From Acetobacteraceae bacterium (GTDB taxonomy: Bacteria; Pseudomonadota; Alphaproteobacteria; Acetobacterales; Acetobacteraceae): a DNA stretch of 47,204 nt. The notes below the pieces were generated by a model. That model was not told where the DNA came from and ran no database searches. It saw nothing but the letters and a program-made list of their open reading frames with translations. The stretch's first letter is position 1, and each line of letters opens with the position of its first letter. Below are positions 43,203-47,204 of the stretch, piece after piece. A program made the position numbers and the translations under genes. The stretch covers positions 1,542 through 48,745 of the forward strand of contig PLXO01000041.1 of assembly GCA_003151425.1 (NCBI GenBank). The letters run 5' to 3'.

Positions 43203-44819
43203 CTAACGCGCCAGGCTCGGGGGCGGGAATTGCGCGTGATCACCATCAAACTGGCGTTCATCAAACTGGCGTTCGCGCGCCAAACCCCCGGCCAAATTCC
43301 CCGCGGGGTTCCCAGTCAAGTTCTCCGTTAATTTCCTAGTCAACTCCGCTGTCAATTTCCCTGGGAACGATGAGGCAGGCGCCCACACAAGTCGCTCCGC
43401 TCCGATCAATCGCGAGCCGAACGGAACAAGGCGCATCACGATGGCCGTCGTCCAGGCGAGCGCCAGCGCGCCGCCGAAGACGGCCATGGCCTTCGCGATG
43501 GCGAACAGCGCCACGCCGAGCAACGCGTATTGCAGCCAGACGACAAAGCCGTAGTGCAGCAGATAGATGCCGAAGGCGTTATTCGCCAGACTGGCGAGCA
43601 TCCGCGACCGCATCGTGGCGAACCGCAAACAGGCTCCTATCACGAAAAAGCAGCCGCTCGCGCACGCCAAGGCAAAGCAACTATCGACGACGACCTGCAG
43701 GCCGAGCGGCGCCGCTGGTGTGTAGCTCATTACCAGCGCGGTCAGTCCCATCCACGCCAGGAAGGCAGTGAGCGCGCCCGCAAGCCAGACCGCCCAGCGG
43801 CGTGCCAGCATCCCGTCAGGCGCGAGCAGGCCGCGCTCGAGGCCATGGGCGCCGACCCCAAGGCCCGCCAAGTACAAGACGGCATAGAGCAGCGGGCGGC
43901 TGAATTGGAGTGAAAATGGCCCGTAGTTGGACCAGGTCCACGGCGTGAAAGCGAGCGCCAGCGGGACATAGGCCAGGGTGCAAGCGATCGCCAGGCCGAT
44001 GAAATACCGGCCGGGACGCGCGCCGGCTCTGGAAGCGCACCGGACGAGAAACCCAATCCAGTGGGGTACAAAACGGTGCAGCCCGGCAGCCACGACGGTC
44101 AACGCCAATAGCTGCCACAAAAACCACATCGGCCCATTCGGCCAGAAGGGCAGCGCCAGATAGTGCCGCACATAGTCCGCCACGCTCGGATCGATCGCGC
44201 TCATTCGGTAGACCGGATAGAGCGCGATTGGCATCACGACAACGAGCGCAAAGGCAAATGGCACACCCAACCGCAGGAAGCGGTCGCTCAGAAACCGCCG
44301 GCTTCCCTTGCGCGCGAGACTTGGCCAGGTGAACAAAGCCGAGAGAAAGAACATCAGTGACATCAGATAGACGTCTTGCCAGGCGCAGAACACGTCGAAC
44401 CCGTAGAACCGATGGAGGTCGATAATCGGAAACGCGCGCCACTTATAGGGCGGATCATCAAACGGAAATGCGGCGGCGCCCAGGGAACCAAGATAGGCCA
44501 TGACGGAGTGAAAGGCCACCACGGTCAGGATGACAAGAGCCCGCAGATTGCCGAGTGCCAGGCTGGAGCGGGAGGCGCCTGTTTGCTCGATCACACCACC
44601 TGTGACGGGGTGGAAGGTGCAGATCGCGATATCCGCACGACCGCCGAAACCGGTCCTGGACTCCCTGCGCGCGGATGAAGTGCCAGCGTCACCCTTGGCT
44701 TCGATGCCAGGGCTGCGACCGGCGAAGATGCCAGGGCGGCGACCGAAGATGCCAGGGCGGCGACCGGCGATTGGGCCGGCGTCGCGCATTGCTCCGGCCA
44801 GTTGGATTTGTTCGCTCAT
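43203..44819 (-). CDS. Acyltransferase-3 family membrane protein
   Basis: A 538-residue protein whose core (residues about 88-490) has some ten membrane helices, starting NLRALVILTVVAFHSVMAYL and including LMFFLSALFTWPSLARKGSR and FLSDRFLRLGVPF, the Arg-rich cytoplasmic motif of acyltransferase 3. Members acylate sugars or lipids at the cell surface. The N-terminal 50 residues carry a repeat (AGRRPGIFGRRPGIFAGRSP). The C-terminus has Leu-Thr-rich and ERQFDERQFD repeats. Both are encoded by short tandem duplications outside the conserved core. Confidence 0.88.
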   Translation of the reverse strand: MSEQIQLAGAMRDAGPIAGRRPGIFGRRPGIFAGRSPGIEAKGDAGTSSARRESRTGFGGRADIAICTFHPVTGGVIEQTGASRSSLALGNLRALVILTVVAFHSVMAYLGSLGAAAFPFDDPPYKWRAFPIIDLHRFYGFDVFCAWQDVYLMSLMFFLSALFTWPSLARKGSRRFLSDRFLRLGVPFAFALVVVMPIALYPVYRMSAIDPSVADYVRHYLALPFWPNGPMWFLWQLLALTVVAAGLHRFVPHWIGFLVRCASRAGARPGRYFIGLAIACTLAYVPLALAFTPWTWSNYGPFSLQFSRPLLYAVLYLAGLGVGAHGLERGLLAPDGMLARRWAVWLAGALTAFLAWMGLTALVMSYTPAAPLGLQVVVDSCFALACASGCFFVIGACLRFATMRSRMLASLANNAFGIYLLHYGFVVWLQYALLGVALFAIAKAMAVFGGALALAWTTAIVMRLVPFGSRLIGAERLVWAPASSFPGKLTAELTRKLTENLTGNPAGNLAGGLARERQFDERQFDGDHAQFPPPSLAR

Positions 44820-44841
44820 ATCACCGATGCCAGAAGCCTGA

Positions 44842-45902
44842 ATTGGATACGCTCAGCGCCCTCGCCGGCGAGATCGCGCGATTGTACGAAACGGAAGAGC
44901 ACACTTTCGAGCTTGGCGGCGCGAGCGGCCTGCGCGCGGCGAGAAGAACGCAATTGCCGCGACCCGCGCACCGTTGCAGCCGTTATCAAACAGCCAGAAC
45001 CGCCTGCCAGGCACAGGGCCGTCCTGCTGTAGCCCGCGGGTTCGAGTTACAATACGATGGTCGTACGGCGCGTATAAGCTTCGGAAACTACCTACGCACT
45101 GCTTCAGCGATTCGATCCGCGAGGCGACGCGGATGTGCCGGTAGCGGTTCCGCGGGAGGTCCTGCCCCGGAGAGCACGGCCGACCAGTGAACGACCCAGG
45201 GAACGACCCAGGGAACAACTTTGACGCGGCAGGCCATGAAGCGGCCGAGACCGTCGTTGAGCCGGATTGCATAGAGACCCGTTCACAGGCAGAGACGGGT
45301 TTAACGCTTTCCCGATTGCAAATTTGCGCCGGATCGCGCGTAAGTGATGAGCGTTAGAGGGCGGCCGCGGCGACTCCCGGTTCGGCCGGTTTCCAGCGCA
45401 GGGCAGGCGGTCGGGCTTGGCGGCGTGACCCCAATTTCTGGACATGTCTCGAAGCCTCGCTGCGCCGCGCTGAACGCAGGGCAAGGCCGTTTCACGATGA
45501 GTCGGAGGCCATTCAAACGGAACATCACCTCGCGCGCATGGCCGTGTCCGCGTTTGTCGGCTCGCCCCTCCTTGCCGCGACCTGGCCGGAGGATGCGGCC
45601 GCCACGCGGGCTCGACCGAGGTGAGCCTGTCCGGAGTCCACCGGGTCGACCAAGCAGCTTGCCATGATCGACGAAATCGACAACGGCTTCGCCGGCGCGT
45701 ATCCCAGTTGCCGGATCACGCTTGACCCTGCGCCACGCGTCGGTTGGTGCCTGGCCGATCGCTTCGATCAAACCGTCTCTCACATCTTGGTCAAGACCCG
45801 GCCACATCTTGGTCAAGACCCGGCAACGACCCCCGAGTGGGGTTTTTGGCGTCGCCGGACCCGAAGGTGCCTGCGGCTAGTGTGCCAGCCAGGACGCGGC
45901 GC
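44842..45902. other. About 1 kb without a supportable gene
   Basis: Frames here are short or Arg-rich. One plus-strand stretch (LDTLSALAGEIARLYETEEH then TFELGGASGL, from 44842) and one minus-strand stretch (QDVRDGLIEAIGQAPTDAWR then RVKRDPATG, near 45760) look like fragments of former genes, but neither has a full domain. A 20-21 bp unit with ACATCTTGGTCAAGACCCGG is doubled at about 45781-45826. CGTGACCCCAATTTCTGGAC near 45424 resembles an insertion-sequence end, without a partner. Confidence 0.5.
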
Positions 45903-46808
45903 ATGAGCTGGCAGAATGCGGCCTTGACCTGGGCGCTCCGCCGCTGGATCAAGCCGAAGTCGTTGCGCGACCAGGACATCGCGACCTCACGCGCGCTCAC
46001 CGGAAGGGTGCCATTTCGAGCGAAGCTTGCCCCGGGCTGGCGGATCAGCACCGCACACGGAGCGGCCCTCAAGGGCGAATGGATCGAGCCCGCGGCACCG
46101 GATCACGCGGCGAGGGGACGCTGCATCCTTTATCTGCATGGCGGCGCCTATGTCGCGATGTCGGCCCAAACGCATCGTTGCATAACGTCGCGCCTGGCGG
46201 CCCGCAGTGATGCACGCGTGTTTGCCCTCGATTACCGCCTGGCGCCCGAGCATCCATTTCCGGCGGCACTCGAGGATGCGTTGGCAGCCTATCGCGCGCT
46301 GATCGCCGCCGGCATCCCGGCGTCCGGTATTGCCGTCGCCGGCGATTCCGCCGGCGGGGGCCTCGCTTTGGCGCTGCTCATTGCGGTACGCGACGCAAAG
46401 GACAAGCAGCCGGCGGCGGCTGTGCTATTCTCACCCTGGACCGATCTTGCCGCCACGGGCGACAGCATCATCGCCAACGACGCGGCCGACGCACTCTTCT
46501 TCGGCGCCTGGGTTGCGCAGACGGCGCGGCACTATCTCGGCGACACGCCAGCGACGGATCCCCTCGCCTCGCCGGTCTATGCCGATCTGACCGGCCTGGC
46601 GCCGCTGCTGATCCAGGTGAGCGACAGCGAAGTCCTGCTGGATGATTCGCGCCGCGTGATCGAGAACGCCAAGCAGGCCGGCGTCGAGGCGACGTTGCAA
46701 ATCTGGCCGGGGCTGCCGCACGCCTGGCAAATCTTCGCGCCGATTCTGCCCGAGGCCCGGGCCGCACTGCATGACGCTGGGGCGTTCATTCGCGCGCGGC
46801 TGCCCTAG
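45903..46808 (+). CDS. Alpha/beta hydrolase, hormone-sensitive-lipase family esterase
   Basis: The 301-residue enzyme has the oxyanion motif ILYLHGGAYV, the nucleophile elbow VAGDSAGGGLALAL (Ser), the acid region VSDSEVLLDDSRR and the His in LPHAWQIF. FALDYRLAPEHPFPAALED is typical of HSL esterases. It hydrolyses short-chain esters or related substrates. The stop codon TAG is the first three bases of the inverted-repeat element downstream. Confidence 0.92.
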   Translation: MSWQNAALTWALRRWIKPKSLRDQDIATSRALTGRVPFRAKLAPGWRISTAHGAALKGEWIEPAAPDHAARGRCILYLHGGAYVAMSAQTHRCITSRLAARSDARVFALDYRLAPEHPFPAALEDALAAYRALIAAGIPASGIAVAGDSAGGGLALALLIAVRDAKDKQPAAAVLFSPWTDLAATGDSIIANDAADALFFGAWVAQTARHYLGDTPATDPLASPVYADLTGLAPLLIQVSDSEVLLDDSRRVIENAKQAGVEATLQIWPGLPHAWQIFAPILPEARAALHDAGAFIRARLP

Positions 46809-46969
46809 CCCGCATTTCTCACACTGTTGCTGGTGCTGGCTTGGTCCTTGCCGCGCCAACAGGTTTTCGCGCCTTGCGAATACACCCGGTATTGGCGGCG
46901 GCGCGAAAACCTGTTGGCACGACAATGCCCTACGCCATCATCCCGCAACAGTGTGAGAAATGCGGGCTA
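46806..46969. repeat. Nested inverted-repeat element (MITE-like)
   Basis: Outer arms 46806-46830 (TAGCCCGCATTTCTCACACT, then GTTGC) and 46945-46969 are a perfect 25 bp inverted pair. Inner arms CCAACAGGTTTTCGCGCC (46856-46873) and its complement (46900-46917) are a perfect 18 bp pair. No coding capacity is present, so it fits a non-autonomous mobile element or a fold-back structure. Confidence 0.85.
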
Positions 46970-47107
46970 GCCAGGCCGGTTGCCCGGCGCGGCAGTCGTT
47001 CGGCTCCTTGAGTAGATTCCGAGGCTACCGATCCGCCACGTCCGCCCGCCATGATCGGAATCGCCGACCATCCCCACTACCCCATTGGTTGGTAAGATCC
47101 CTCCTCA

Positions 47108-47155
47108 GAGCGGGCATGTGTCACCCCCCAAGCGTCCATGCCCGCTCCCTTTTTT
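47108..47155 (+). terminator. Intrinsic terminator, possibly of a small RNA
   Basis: GAGCGGGCATG and CATGCCCGCTC form an 11 bp stem with an 18-base loop, followed by CC and six T. Directly upstream is GATCCCTCCTC, a ribosome-site complement of the kind found in loops of alphaproteobacterial small RNAs. No protein gene precedes it, so a small RNA of roughly 80-100 bases is possible. Confidence 0.8.
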
Positions 47156-47204
47156 GCGCTGGCTCCGCACTGAGCGGGCGCAATCGGATGCACGAAGCAA
47201 GGCC

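Noticed and set aside
45418..45460. Possible insertion-sequence end (GTGACCCCAATTTCTGGACA)
   Set aside because: No matching inverted end, transposase fragment or target duplication was found nearby.

Overview
The window is GC-rich DNA whose genes point to an alphaproteobacterium, plausibly of the Acetobacteraceae/Rhodospirillales. The reasons are a squalene-hopene cyclase next to a hydroxysqualene dehydroxylase, a TarD-type tartrate dehydratase, Liv-type transporters, and a type II-C CRISPR locus whose repeat reads GTTGCGGCTGG...GGCTAAACT. The lineage is an inference from gene content.

Layout: 1-3.3 kb holds the 5' end of a Liv-type binding protein, a MaoC/ChaC pair and an aromatic-catabolism pair (intradiol dioxygenase, cyclase-family hydrolase). 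3.3-5.3 kb is an AT-richer patch with a DUF2971 gene and two small orphan genes. 5.5-7.2 kb is a tandem-repeat locus. 7.2-18.3 kb is mostly housekeeping: a frameshifted GT39-like membrane glycosyltransferase, xseA, purD, a TPR glycosyltransferase, tadA, rluB, rsmD, a RidA protein and birA. 18.3-23.7 kb is a complete branched-chain/amide ABC transporter (livF, livG, livM, livH, binding protein), interrupted by long inverted repeats. It is followed by a class IV aminotransferase and a cupin protein.

25.4-30.5 kb is the type II-C CRISPR-Cas locus: terminator, partial repeat, tracrRNA, cas9, cas1 remnant and array. cas9 is split by a one-base frameshift into a catalytic part and a C-terminal part. 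cas1 is cut to its first 79 codons and the array begins 24 bp later; no cas2 is visible. Effector-side RNAs look intact (anti-repeat matching 30 of 32 bases, 15 spacers with near-invariant repeats) while the adaptation module is gone.

31.1-32.8 kb is a second tandem-repeat locus. It shares its upstream sequence, Shine-Dalgarno and start region with the one at 5.5 kb. 32.9-41.3 kb holds tarD, a proline-rich lipoprotein, thrC, tRNA-Gly(TCC), hpnE-shc, and an Xre/RES toxin-antitoxin pair with a strong promoter. 41.3-44.8 kb is a MacB/DevC-like exporter and an acyltransferase-3 membrane protein. 44.8-45.9 kb is debris. The window ends with an HSL-type esterase, a nested inverted-repeat element and an intrinsic terminator.

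A striking theme is tandem duplication. Besides the two long arrays, short tandem repeats sit on many gene junctions (rluB/rsmD, rsmD/kinase fragment, livG/livF, hpnE/shc, 3' of shc), where the repeat unit often contains the stop or start codon. They also occur inside genes (xseA, livF, birA, acyltransferase). Single-base frameshifts in cas9 and the glycosyltransferase may be real decay or sequencing error; sequence alone cannot tell.
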